Shown here in pieces: positions 1-9,824 of a stretch of 64,000 bases of DNA. The position numbers were made by a program, and so were the translations under genes. The notes under the pieces were generated by a model. The model was not told the DNA's origin. It saw only the letters and a program-made list of their open reading frames with translations, and searched no databases. This stretch comes from Aurantiochytrium sp. KH105 (lineage: Eukaryota; Sar; Bigyra; Thraustochytrida; Thraustochytriidae). How positions within the stretch are numbered: the first letter of the stretch is position 1; each line of letters begins with the position of its first letter. The stretch is from NCBI GenBank assembly GCA_003116975.1, contig BGKB01000020.1, forward strand, positions 1 to 64,000, in the 5' to 3' direction.

Positions 1-114
1 CCCACCACAGCCCACACCTGATTGGGATCAAGACTCTCTGACAGTGGGTCATAAGAGGCAGAAAAAAGAAAAGAAAAGGTACACACCGTTTTACAGACTA
101 ATTAAAATTAAAAT

Positions 115-2649
115 TTAAAAGCTGGGACCGCTTGCGGCTGCGACCTCTTCAAAGGCTTGCACGCGCTGACGCAAAGACTGATTCTCTTCCTCGAGTTCTC
201 TCTGCCGCTCTTCGATCGCAGCAATCTCGGTAGACCACTCGGCGATTGTTGCCTCCTTCTCTTTCAGCATACTCTGCAAGAAGGAGCGATCGGCGCGTGT
301 CACCGACTGCTCCAAAGCGTACTTGCGCACCTCCCCCTCAAGCTCGTTCACGCGAGCCTCGAGCTGTTTGACATATTCCTTCAAGTCGCCCTGCGGCGAA
401 GCTGCGCGCGCACCATGAGCTGCCTCTCTGCTAGCTTCTCGCTTGGCCTGAACAGCTTCCTCTTCTCCTTCTTCTTTTTCAACCCCTTCCTCTTCTTCTG
501 CTCCGTGCCCATCATCATCGTCCAGCGTAGTTGCACCGATGAGAAGGTTGGCAAGCTGTTCACGGATGCTGCGTAGTTCCGAGGTTATTGTATCGCGCTT
601 GCGTGATCTGCTACTGCTGCTGGCTGGCGATGCCGGGACCCCAGGGGCGAGCGGCGGTTTCTCCCCCGAGACACCACTTGACGCGACATCGCTCATGGCA
701 CGCAAGCGTGCTTCCAGATTTTGCCGCACGCCGCTCTCTCCGCTGATCATCAAGTTTCCATCTCCAAGTTCAGGAGCGCTACCTTCGCTTCGCGATCGCA
801 AAAGCCGCTCGCGCGAAACGTCCTCGCCAACATCGCGGTCAATCGACGAAATGCGTCGGAAAAACGGAGTCTGCCCTTTGACGTGCTCTGCGTCATCCCA
901 GCGACCTGAGCGGCTTCCGCCATCGTCGCCCTCATTATTGTCGCCGCCATTGCGACTGTCGCCGTCCTCACCTACCAAGGCTGGCTCGCTTGCTCGCAAG
1001 CTTGACTCGCCTTCGGAGACCTGCGATGCGGTGCGCGAGCGTGAGCCCGTCGACAGAGGCCCCTGTGATGAGTTCAAAATGACACGATTCAAGTTGGCAA
1101 TGGCAGCATCGATTTGATCCCGCAGACGCGCCGATCGGGAGCGCGCAGAGCGCGCAGGAGACCTTGACGAAGAGGTTGTAGAAAGCGGCGTCTGTGGCGC
1201 TTGCTTGGCGGCAGACTCGCGCGCATGCGGGGCCGCCGAAGGCGAGGGAGGCGTCTGTGCTGGCGAGGGCGGCTCCGAGTCGCTGGCACTCCCCGCGGCA
1301 TCAGCGGCATCCGCGTCCTGTTCCATGGCGCTCCGCCGCTCGGCGTCAGCCAATTTTTGGCGCAGTTCAGCAATCTCACGCTTATACTGAACAAGCAGCG
1401 CTCGCTCGTCGAGCACCTCATTCACTTGAACAGAGCGAGAGACCTTTTTCGCGCGCGTGGCAAAGCGCAAGGTACTCAATGTCTCTTCACGCGCCCCTTC
1501 CCACGGGGTGCACGTGCAGACAATTGAAATGCGAGAGTTTCCTTGCAGAGAAGACTGCAGAATCCTCGTCAGCTTCGAGTCACGGTATGGAATGTGCTGA
1601 CCCTTGGTCGCGGCCCCATCACTGAGTTTGTAAATAATGTTCGTCAACGTGAGAAGACTCTTGTTAATATGCGAGCCCTCTTGGCGTCGCATCTTTGACT
1701 GAACATTCTGCGCGCTCTCGCTGCCCGCCAAATCCACAAGATTCAACGTCGCCACGCGCGCAGGACCCCGTGTGTCACCATCCTCCGACTTGGCTTTGCT
1801 CTCGATAACAAGCCGAAAAATCGTGTGCGACCGCGAGCTCTGTTTGTTGTAGTCTGTGCATCCTACTTTGCGTTGCGCCTCGCCTGCGGAAATGAGCGCA
1901 AAAACTTGATCCGGCGACACCACGATCTTCTCTTCCAAGTTCTGTACCTGTGGTCCTCGCTTTGGGTCCTCAAAGACCCGCAGATTTGTTGACGCTGGTT
2001 CGAATAAGTCATTGATACTCTCATTGTACACCTCCAAATACGAGGCGCGTAAGAGAAATTCTCGAGTCTGGTGTTCGCCCACATACGAAAAGACGTCGTG
2101 CACGGCGCGCGGAATCACACCTGGGTGCTCTGCAGTGCCTTGCATCGAAAATGTTTTTCCAGTCGACGTAGGTCCAAATGCAAAGGCTGCGCAGTGCTTG
2201 CCTTCCATGGAAGAAATGACCAAGTCCCGCATCGTCTCCTCGTACAGCGTTGCGTTGGTCTCTTCCATGCCAAAGACCCGGTCAAAAACAAATTGACCTG
2301 CACCGAGGTCAGCCCCCGCTGGCGAAACGCCGGCAGCCTCGCCGTAGCGCTCCCGGGTACGCTGCCGCGACCGCTCGCCTCGTGTGACAGGGAACAGGGC
2401 CAGCACGCTGTGCTGATTCCAGCTCCAAGGCGCCACCTCTGGCGCCTCAATGCCAACAGCAGCCATTTCTCCTGCAGGACCAGATGCGCGTCGCTCTCGA
2501 CTATTTACGGGCCGGAATCTCACGCAGACCTTGATACTTTCGTGATCAAGAGGGTGCTCCGTGCTTTGCTGCACCTTGGAATTGGCCCCATTTCCAGAGC
2601 TACTGGTCGCCTTGAGCGACGAGCTTCCCCCGCTTTTTGTCGCCAGCAT
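115..2649 (-). CDS. Kinesin-7 (CENP-E-like) motor protein
   Basis: Microtubule motor of the kinesin superfamily. The N-terminal motor spans about residues 40-430 of 844. It has the opening VCVRFRP strand, a P-loop GPTSTGKT (about 159-166), switch I SSRSH (about 271-275), switch II LVDLAGSE (about 304-311) and the HIPYRDSKLTR microtubule-binding segment. The neck region after the motor (RFATRAKKV, then NEVLDERALL) matches kinesin-7 rather than kinesin-1. A long Ser/Arg/acid-rich region and a C-terminal coiled coil (last about 90 residues) follow. Residues 55-120 hold a loop longer than usual between the first strand and the FVFDRVFG motif. The ATG at 2649 is chosen because the open frame upstream begins only with TTG, and a CTTTGCAG just upstream could be a 5'-UTR splice acceptor. 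It is divergent from the hydrolase gene at 3484. Family assignment is firm; the subfamily is inferred from the neck. Confidence 0.9.
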   Translation of the reverse strand: MLATKSGGSSSLKATSSSGNGANSKVQQSTEHPLDHESIKVCVRFRPVNSRERRASGPAGEMAAVGIEAPEVAPWSWNQHSVLALFPVTRGERSRQRTRERYGEAAGVSPAGADLGAGQFVFDRVFGMEETNATLYEETMRDLVISSMEGKHCAAFAFGPTSTGKTFSMQGTAEHPGVIPRAVHDVFSYVGEHQTREFLLRASYLEVYNESINDLFEPASTNLRVFEDPKRGPQVQNLEEKIVVSPDQVFALISAGEAQRKVGCTDYNKQSSRSHTIFRLVIESKAKSEDGDTRGPARVATLNLVDLAGSESAQNVQSKMRRQEGSHINKSLLTLTNIIYKLSDGAATKGQHIPYRDSKLTRILQSSLQGNSRISIVCTCTPWEGAREETLSTLRFATRAKKVSRSVQVNEVLDERALLVQYKREIAELRQKLADAERRSAMEQDADAADAAGSASDSEPPSPAQTPPSPSAAPHARESAAKQAPQTPLSTTSSSRSPARSARSRSARLRDQIDAAIANLNRVILNSSQGPLSTGSRSRTASQVSEGESSLRASEPALVGEDGDSRNGGDNNEGDDGGSRSGRWDDAEHVKGQTPFFRRISSIDRDVGEDVSRERLLRSRSEGSAPELGDGNLMISGESGVRQNLEARLRAMSDVASSGVSGEKPPLAPGVPASPASSSSRSRKRDTITSELRSIREQLANLLIGATTLDDDDGHGAEEEEGVEKEEGEEEAVQAKREASREAAHGARAASPQGDLKEYVKQLEARVNELEGEVRKYALEQSVTRADRSFLQSMLKEKEATIAEWSTEIAAIEERQRELEEENQSLRQRVQAFEEVAAASGPSF

Positions 2650-3483
2650 TCTAGATAGATTGTCTTCTGTGTCGAGGCGCAGCGCGGCACTGCAAAGCAA
2701 GACAGTAAACCTGGATAGCGAGCGAGTGGTCCGACGAGCGGGCGATCGTGCTCAAGACAGCCTCTGACTCTGTCAAACCGCCCGGTGCCTTCGTTCGATC
2801 GTTCGTTAGTTGGTAATCAGAGTTGCCGCCGACGACAGCGACAGCGACAACGACAGCGACAACGACAGCGACAACGACAGCGACAACGACAAGGACGACA
2901 GTGAGGAGGACGACGACGACGGCGTCGCCGTCTTCTTCACTTGCAATCCAGGTCTTTCCTCGCGCTCAAGCGCGCTTCACCAAGAAGAGAAGATAGAAGT
3001 CTCTCGCAGCGTCCGGCGTAGTCTCGCCCGAGACTCCAAGAGCCGCCGCTTAGGCTTGCGCTCTCGCCCCGTGCCCCACGCGCGTCCCCTCGCAAGCTCC
3101 TGCAATACCACGCCGCTTTTTGCCGCTTCTCTCTGCTGCTTTTTTCTCACGTTTTCTCTCGCGGATCTTGTACGGAACCGATACGGAACCTGTTCTTTTG
3201 CGTCGTTCTGTTTATTCTCCCCGGGCCTCGTTATTCGTTGTCCTGTTGTTCTCTTCGAGACCGTCCGCGCCGCGCACCGCGATCAAACGCGAGTTCTCTT
3301 TCCCTTGGTGCGTACACGTGCTTGCGTGCGTACGCGCTCTCGTGCGAGTGTCTAGCCGCGCGTCGTGCACTCGAGAAGTCGCACATCGTCGGTCGGTCGG
3401 ACCGCGCGCAAGTCTGCCCAACCTTGTGAGTGCTCGCCGCGCGCACGTTCACGAACGAACTGACCGCTTCTCGGATAGACCGC
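2650..3483. promoter_or_regulatory. Divergent intergenic region between kinesin and ABHD17-like gene
   Basis: This 834-bp head-to-head spacer must contain the promoters and 5' UTRs of both flanking genes. It holds a CGACAG/CGACAA minisatellite and a pyrimidine-rich tract near 3120-3250. I see no TATA box or conserved ORF. Confidence 0.5.
2831..2892. repeat. 12-bp minisatellite (CGACAG CGACAA)n
   Basis: About four tandem copies of a CGACAGCGACAA unit, continuing into GAC-rich sequence. It would encode Asp/Ser/Asn if read, but it lies in the divergent promoter region. Confidence 0.85.
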
Positions 3484-4613
3484 ATGGGGTCCAGCATCTC
3501 CGCGCTTCTCTTCCAGCCGCCAAACAGCTCGTACGACGATGACGAGGCGGACTTTATGAAGTTGTATACGAGACGCGGAAGCACAATTGCTGCCTTTCAC
3601 AAGGATGTAGGCGCGCAGCAGACAATTCTTTTCAGTCATGGCAATGCTGAAGATATCGGTCTCATTTTCCCATGGTTCTGTGAGGTCGCTCGCATTCTTC
3701 GTGTCAACGTGCTCGCATACGACTACACGGGATACGGGAACAATAACCTGCAGCCTTCCGAAGAGGATTGCTACGCAGACATTGATGCGGCCTTCAGTTA
3801 TCTCACTGTTGTCAAAGGAATTTCTCCTCGAAACATCATTCTCTGGGGACGAAGCCTCGGCTCGGGGCCAACATGTTACCTCGCAGAAAAGCAGTCCAAA
3901 AAGGGTAAGTTAGAGCCTGAAGCTGTTTTGGAATAACCGCACGTGCCGGAACCGCCATGCCTTGTTCAGGCGGGATGCGTGCACAGCCTCCATTTTTTTG
4001 ATGGACACCACCCCATCAAAGTCCACTTTTTCCAGCTTTCACGAGAGTCAATTTGACAGAGACACTCACGCTCTTTGCACACGATCTTGATTCCGTCATT
4101 ACAAATCCTATTCCTCTTAGGCGATTCGGTAGCGGGTGTCATTCTGCAAAGCCCGCTCATGTCAGTTTACCGAGTAGCATTTCACTTTCGCTTCTCCTTG
4201 CCGGGCGACATGTTTTGCAATATCGATCGCGTCTCAAACATCTGCTGTCCAATCATGATCGTGCATGGCACGCGCGACGAAATTGTTCCGTTCTGGCATG
4301 GTCAAGAGCTGTACCTAGCAACACAGGAAAAGTTCAGGTACGTCCATCGTAATCGTATCCCCCCCGGACAAAAATAGTCCGTCTTCTTTCCAAGGAAACG
4401 TCGGGACTTCTTGCTCGCTCGCTCGCTCGCTCGCTCGCTAACAGTCTACAAAACAACGCCAACGACGTGACACTCAGGTACGAACCCTACTGGGCAACCG
4501 ATGTAGGTCACAACAACATTGAGGTCGCAGTCACCAAGCTTCTCTTTGCACGCTTGCGGGATTTCTTCAAATTCACATCATTGGTGCCGTTTGGCAGCGA
4601 GCCGTCGGCATAA
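3484..4613 (+). CDS. ABHD17-like alpha/beta hydrolase (probable protein depalmitoylase), three exons
   Basis: Exons 3484-3904, 4121-4337 and 4478-4613 join in frame to 257 residues. Both introns are GT-AG (donors GTAAGT and GTACGT; acceptors CTTAG and CTCAG), and splice phases 1 and 2 match exactly. The catalytic triad is visible: Ser124 in GRSLG, Asp193 in HGTRDE and His224 in DVGHNN. The oxyanion segment FSHGNAED fits the ABHD17/FAM108 family, whose animal members remove palmitate from proteins such as Ras. The N-terminus is MGSSIS, an N-myristoylation consensus, in place of the Cys cluster of animal ABHD17, so membrane anchoring is probably by myristate. Size is close to the family's usual length. 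The stop lies only 65 bp before the next ATG. Family is sure; substrate is inferred. Confidence 0.9.
4413..4439. repeat. (CTCG)n microsatellite in intron 2
   Basis: Six or seven tandem CTCG units inside the second intron (4338-4477) of the ABHD17-like gene. Confidence 0.85.
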
Positions 4614-4678
4614 GGAAGGCTGGAAAAGCCTTTTCTTGCCCTGCACGAGTAGGGAGCAAGGGCAGACGGCTTCTCACC

Positions 4679-6703
4679 ATGCAGTACCATTTGCTTTTCA
4701 CATCCTTACCCATTCAGCTACTCTTGCTTTGCTCTTGCAGCCAAGGAGGGGAAGTGGCTGATTTCTTTTTGCGAGTGAACGAGCACTCACCCTTTAATCT
4801 TTTTCCTCACATCGAAAGCGCCTTCAAAGAAGCCTTTGATGTTGACATGTTCAAAAACACGAACGGCTACGCAGTCCATTTGATGTTTTTTGGCATGCCC
4901 GATCACGGCAAGCTGTACTATGTCGAAGACAGATTTGTGGGCTATGTCGAGGCGCCCAGCTACATCGAGGTTAGCACCAGCAGAAACAATATCATGTATC
5001 ATCAAGACGATGCAGATGATTACGCTCTCCCGGAAGGGTCTTCGTTGGCATGTACCAAGGAGCTCGCACTCGACTCTGTCCGCGTCGTGCGCTATGCCTA
5101 TCCGTTCAGTAACCCACTATACGCTGACAGTGTCCGGCTCTACTTGTGTCCCGTTGCGGAGGAGGACGCACCAAAAGCTGTCTCTAAAACGGTTGAGGTT
5201 CCCCGCATGGTACCTACGTTGCTCGACATTGAAAGCACTGATGCAGAAAATTTTGCCTTTGGAAGCTTTCAAATTGCCTTTAGCACCGTTGGATTGCATG
5301 GGCGACTTTATGCGCACAAATGTCCAGACACAATTGAGGAAGAGGCCGAACTTGGTTTCCTGCCTAAAACTGCAGACCAGCACGTAGCGGTCTCACAGGG
5401 TAGCATGCAGGTCTGCTACCAATCATCCACGAATGGCTCCATTGCGGCAGTTTATGGTGACGAGGATGTCTTTGATTTCGAAGTTATGGAGTTTTCAGAG
5501 GACGGCGATCGCGTCTATGGGGATGTGAATTTTTTCCGCACAGAAACAGGGTCCAGCAAGGGAACAATGACGATTCAGTTTGAAAATAGCGTCAAAAGCG
5601 TCAGTGCTTCTCACGTTCTCGTGCAGGGCGCACAGAATCGCACCATAGTGCTCGATGCCGTCGACGATCAGGCCAACTATCGACCAAGAGATATGATTTG
5701 GAAAGTGAACGCCTCAAGTCTCGCGGCTGGTCGTCTTTTCGACGCAATTACGCACCAGGAACTTGCAACTGGCGCTGATCTGCTCTCACCTTTGACAGGA
5801 GATAGTCTCATTCTCGAAATGCCTTCTTTGGACTTTTTCGACGTGTTGCCTTCCGGCGTGTACGGGCGGTCGACCTCTCTCGCGCTAAGCGACTCGCCGC
5901 TTCTCTCTTTTACGTACGCTGCTGTCGCCGTCGACACCGAACTTGGCGTGGAGGAATCTTCGAGCTTGAGTCTGGTCACGGTCCAAGTTGAAGCGGCACC
6001 GCAACCTCTGCAAGGTCTCATGTGCCCTTCGTTGGTCTCTTCTGCGCCAGCATCAACGCTTGGTCTCTATGCTCCAGTCCAAGGCATTCAGGTTAAATCG
6101 CATGCGAACGCCGACGTCTTCCCTGTGCAAGTCGTGCTGTCTTCGACCTCATCCTGTGAAAATACTTTTCTTCGCGCCACCTTGAGCAATGTGACTGTAG
6201 ATTTCCCTGCCGCTTCGGTGAACCGAGACGCAAACGCCAATGCTGCCGTCGAGGACTTCATCACGCTGCGGAATGAAGGAAGCTCTTCTTTAGCTTGGAC
6301 TTCGCACGCACTTTGTATCGAACATGGCTGCTCGTCGGGAATCTGGCTCCATGGGCCAATGACTGCAATTAATGCCGTCCTTGACTCGCTCGAGATTTCG
6401 GAACTTTGTGGCCAAGGTGCACTTGGCGTCAATGTCACTCTCGTCGACCCGTACGGGGTCACTCCGCAGGTGAGCCAAGATGGATTCTCGTGCATCATAC
6501 AGCTGCGAAACGACACAACAGACGCTTCTTCAACCGAGGATGGGACAATCGCGGGCGACGAGGCAGATTCCGGCACGAATGGAATGCCAGTCTACGGAAT
6601 TGTTGCCATTGCTCTGGCGAGTGCTGCTGTGGTTGCCAAGCTCGTGTTAAAGTACAGGGGGTTAATCTGTTCCAAGTGGGATAAGGCCGACTCACCTGTA
6701 TAA
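4679..6703 (+). CDS. Single-pass membrane protein with cadherin/Ig-like repeats
   Basis: 674 residues. A hydrophobic N-terminus (LLFTSLPIQLLLLCS) looks like a signal peptide. A transmembrane helix (about 635-657, MPVYGIVAIALASAAVVAKL) and a short basic tail end the protein. The ectodomain contains several segments of the form HGKLY/HGRLY/GRLF, then a hydrophobic strand, D-x-F, and alternating strands. This pattern recalls CSPG/cadherin-like bacterial Ig repeats. There are several N-x-S/T sites. I do not recognise a specific family, and the repeat assignment is by eye. The start is uncertain: the signal-peptide codons also form a perfect polypyrimidine tract ending in TTGCAG at 4739, so the true first exon could lie elsewhere. 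A polyadenylation-like AATAAA lies near 6777, and the gene converges on the WD40-like gene. Confidence 0.7.
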   Translation: MQYHLLFTSLPIQLLLLCSCSQGGEVADFFLRVNEHSPFNLFPHIESAFKEAFDVDMFKNTNGYAVHLMFFGMPDHGKLYYVEDRFVGYVEAPSYIEVSTSRNNIMYHQDDADDYALPEGSSLACTKELALDSVRVVRYAYPFSNPLYADSVRLYLCPVAEEDAPKAVSKTVEVPRMVPTLLDIESTDAENFAFGSFQIAFSTVGLHGRLYAHKCPDTIEEEAELGFLPKTADQHVAVSQGSMQVCYQSSTNGSIAAVYGDEDVFDFEVMEFSEDGDRVYGDVNFFRTETGSSKGTMTIQFENSVKSVSASHVLVQGAQNRTIVLDAVDDQANYRPRDMIWKVNASSLAAGRLFDAITHQELATGADLLSPLTGDSLILEMPSLDFFDVLPSGVYGRSTSLALSDSPLLSFTYAAVAVDTELGVEESSSLSLVTVQVEAAPQPLQGLMCPSLVSSAPASTLGLYAPVQGIQVKSHANADVFPVQVVLSSTSSCENTFLRATLSNVTVDFPAASVNRDANANAAVEDFITLRNEGSSSLAWTSHALCIEHGCSSGIWLHGPMTAINAVLDSLEISELCGQGALGVNVTLVDPYGVTPQVSQDGFSCIIQLRNDTTDASSTEDGTIAGDEADSGTNGMPVYGIVAIALASAAVVAKLVLKYRGLICSKWDKADSPV

Positions 6704-6994
6704 TACAGGCGGACCTCTCGAGTTGTTTTCTGGTTGGACACAGGAAAATGTTTCTCTTGTTTTTCATGTTTATAAAGAATAAAAGGCCTCACTCGTCGTA
6801 GCTTGGTGTGCAACGAAACAGTAGGGACCTCGTATTTCCTGCCCGGAGGCGAGTCGACATTACGTACTCTTCCGTCGTCAAAAAAGGAATCGCCGGTCCG
6901 GGTCATGAACGAATGCTACGTTGAGTGTAATCTGCGAAGAAGAGAAGAAATGGAGAAAAAGAAAGAAACATGACTTGCATTGCATTGCATTGCG

Positions 6995-8281
6995 TCAAAA
7001 ACCATAATTGCCAGCGTACAAAATGCCCGAAGTAGTGAGGCCGACGAAGCGAGAGGAAGAAGCTTCCGAGTCCGATGCCCCACTACAGATATCAATTCCC
7101 GCCCAGGTGTCCTCGCTACGAAAAGTACGGTGATTCTGATAGAGCAGAGATCCTGCAGGGACAGACTGCGGGGTCTGTGTTTTCGCAGACTGCGTCGTCA
7201 CGGCTGATTTTTTGCTCATGTCGGCGAGACGGCAGCCAACAAGCTCATGATCACGACCCGCAATAAAGCATCGGTTATCGGCACCGACAAGACACAATGC
7301 CACGGGCTCGTACTTGATGGGCGCACGCCACGTGGCCAGTGTTCTCCAGGAACGCAGATCTAATAGCACCACAGCGCGGGATTCTCCCGCAATAGCGAGT
7401 ACATTGGGGTCCTGACCCACATCGAGGGCAAGCCACGGCTGCCGCTCTGGCGCCATGGAAGCTACGGTGGACTTGACTGGTTTGGAAGTGCGAACGTCCC
7501 ACAGGCTTACTGTGCCCCATTCCAAGGTCAATAAGGTGTTTGGGTCAGCAAACGCGACACCTGTCGGGGTCTGCGCGTGCGAAATGCGACCGCGGCGCGC
7601 GCCCGTGAAAACGTCAACAATTTGGGTCTCTTGCGCGAAACTATGCGTGACAGCCACGAGCTCGGGGTCCTGCGCTTGATCAGCTGCAAGGCGAGGGAAG
7701 GCTACGCCGCTCCACCCGGGCATTGCGTGCGGCATAACGGGGTCCCACTTGAGACAGCCGCCGATATCGACGCGCATTCGTTTGGCTGTCGGTTCGGCCG
7801 CTTCGTCCCCTCCAGTGCGCCGCGCCATGGGCTCTGGAACAAGGTCGGAAATATCATCAATTACATTGGGCAGACGAGCTAGCACCCCGCTGCCCAGGCC
7901 GTCTGCAGCAGCCACCACACGGCCACATTTGGCGACGCTCATAACCTCGCTTCGAAGCGAGGCCCCGACCTGAAGAGAGATGGTGTCGGCGAGAGTCTCT
8001 GGAACGGCGAGCTTGGACGAGGCCTCGTGCGTTGACTTGTCATCCTCTTTCGCCTCTCGCTGCTCCTCCTTGCCCTCGGCGATCTCCTTGACTTCCGTCT
8101 TCGTCGGAAAGCTCGCGACGGCGGCCACGAGCGTCTCCCGCACACCCGCGGCCACGAGCACCTTGCCGTCGCCTGCGGAGACCTCGTCCACCACGCATAG
8201 TCTCGAGGCGACGTTCCCGCCCCCTGGGCCGCACCCGCCGGCCGCGTTCGCCGGCAGCAGCACGGAGCGAGACGCGTACAT
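6995..8281 (-). CDS. WD40-like repeat protein, function unknown
   Basis: 428 residues, intronless, with an ATG at 8281. The second half shows WD40-like blades: VSLWDVRTSKPV, VVLLDLRSWRTLATW and IVDVFTGARRGRI, each preceded by a hydrophobic strand. The N-terminal half (about 75-180) is acidic and Lys-rich and probably contains less regular blades. It ends in GILYAGNYGF. The repeats imply a beta-propeller scaffold that binds other proteins, but I cannot place it in a named WD40 family. It is tail-to-tail with the membrane-protein gene and divergent from SARAF. Confidence 0.75.
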   Translation of the reverse strand: MYASRSVLLPANAAGGCGPGGGNVASRLCVVDEVSAGDGKVLVAAGVRETLVAAVASFPTKTEVKEIAEGKEEQREAKEDDKSTHEASSKLAVPETLADTISLQVGASLRSEVMSVAKCGRVVAAADGLGSGVLARLPNVIDDISDLVPEPMARRTGGDEAAEPTAKRMRVDIGGCLKWDPVMPHAMPGWSGVAFPRLAADQAQDPELVAVTHSFAQETQIVDVFTGARRGRISHAQTPTGVAFADPNTLLTLEWGTVSLWDVRTSKPVKSTVASMAPERQPWLALDVGQDPNVLAIAGESRAVVLLDLRSWRTLATWRAPIKYEPVALCLVGADNRCFIAGRDHELVGCRLADMSKKSAVTTQSAKTQTPQSVPAGSLLYQNHRTFRSEDTWAGIDICSGASDSEASSSRFVGLTTSGILYAGNYGF

Positions 8282-9824
8282 CGCGCCAGACCCTCGCTCT
8301 CGCGCGCGCGCGACGACAATGGTTGTCTGTTTCTTGCTTTTGCTTTGCTCTCGCCAGTGGCTCTGCTTGTAAAAAAGGGCTCACCGAGTGGATCTGATCA
8401 TTCGCGACAATAAACAGCTTGCTCGTTCCGTTTGGTTCTGATCGGGCCTCCCCATTGAGGAGGGTTTTCTATTTCGAGACCCCGTATCGTCAGGTGGGTT
8501 GCGGTCGGCCAGAGGCTGCAGCATGCGGCAGCGGGCGGGTAAGAGATAGCAGATAGCGATGGCCCCGACGTGGCTTGGAGCCGTCTGTGCGTTGCCGCGC
8601 ACGTCGGCGCGCGTGGCGACGGCAGCTTCACTGGACGGGAGAGGGGTGCGCGAGACTCCCTTAAGTTGCATATTTCTGCGTTTCCGCGCGTTGCCTTTGT
8701 GAGCAACTGCATCCCCAGCAGCCGTTTGTATTGGTCATCGTCGCTTCGACCTCCTTTCCACGCTTCGCTATCGTTGTCGTCGCGAAAGCAAGCAAGTGCT
8801 TCACCTCTGCGGAGAAGACTATCTACGTGCTCGTGCTCGTGCCCTTACCCGCGCGCATTCCACCTCAGCAGGCGACACTACGGGTTGAGCCAGGCCCAGA
8901 ACGTTGAGCACCTTTTTTCCCGTCGATGACTACCACGGGAGGAGCAAGCGAAGCTTGCAATGAACAGGCGCTACCTGAACGAGAGAGGCATTGAGATGAA
9001 TACATCTTCGACGCAGTTCGCTCACGCGCAATNGTATTGTCGCGAATTTTGCGCGTCACTCTCCGAGGCTCTCTCTCTCTGTGTGTCAAGAATCCTCTTA
9101 GCTTGCTTGTCATTGGTTTTTCCCGTGGCTCTTCAAAGGTCTTTTGGCTTCGCTTCGCTCCGAAGCGCCGCCTCAGCTAGAGACTGCACATCGACCGAGA
9201 AGGTGAAAGTCTTCACAATCAAGTCGCGTCGTGGGTCTTCAAGTCGTGTCGTAGCTGCAAGCCGCTTGCAGCGGCGCTTCCACGGTGCTCGTATCGCTGC
9301 CGGAATTTGAGCGAGCGCAAAAGCGCCACTCGGAAGCGAGCGACGCGAATGCGCTCGCTCCGAAGACAAGCCTCGCTCGCTTCTGGCTTGCTCCGAGTCG
9401 GACGCTCGTCTTCGTACGCTCCGCTCCTCTCCTTCTTCAGGCTCAAGTTGCTCGCCTTGCTCCTCTTCGGCTTCCAGGCGATCGCTCTGCCGCGAGAGAA
9501 GGGCCGGCTGCGGCTTGCGCTGCCAGTGCTGCGCCGAGTAGCTTGCGCTGCGGAGGTCCCGAAGAACGTCCGAGCGCCTCTTCCACCGTGGCGGCCCGCA
9601 TCGATTGCCAAGCAAGTAGGCGCAGAACCAGCGCGCCGCAGCTGGCTGCACTGCTGCCGGGCCAAACCCCGAACGGCCACGAGCCCGGCGCCGGAAACGC
9701 TGAGAGTCCGGGGCCACGCAGGACACGAGACAAGGCGGGGCGTCGCAGGACAGAGCATCATCGTCACTCGGTTCGCGGGTCGAGGTGCCGCGTTGGCTTC
9801 GTTCGGCCCGTGGCCAGCCTCAAG
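8282..9824. other. Divergent intergenic region upstream of WD40-like and SARAF genes
   Basis: 1.5 kb with one ambiguous base (9033). The frame of SARAF stays open upstream to 9285 but contains no ATG, so I treat this as 5' UTR and promoter. A CT-rich stretch lies at 9060-9085. I see no conserved coding exon. Confidence 0.4.

Noticed and set aside
9285-9824. N-terminal extension of SARAF
   Set aside because: The frame is open but contains no ATG, and the signal peptide must be N-terminal.
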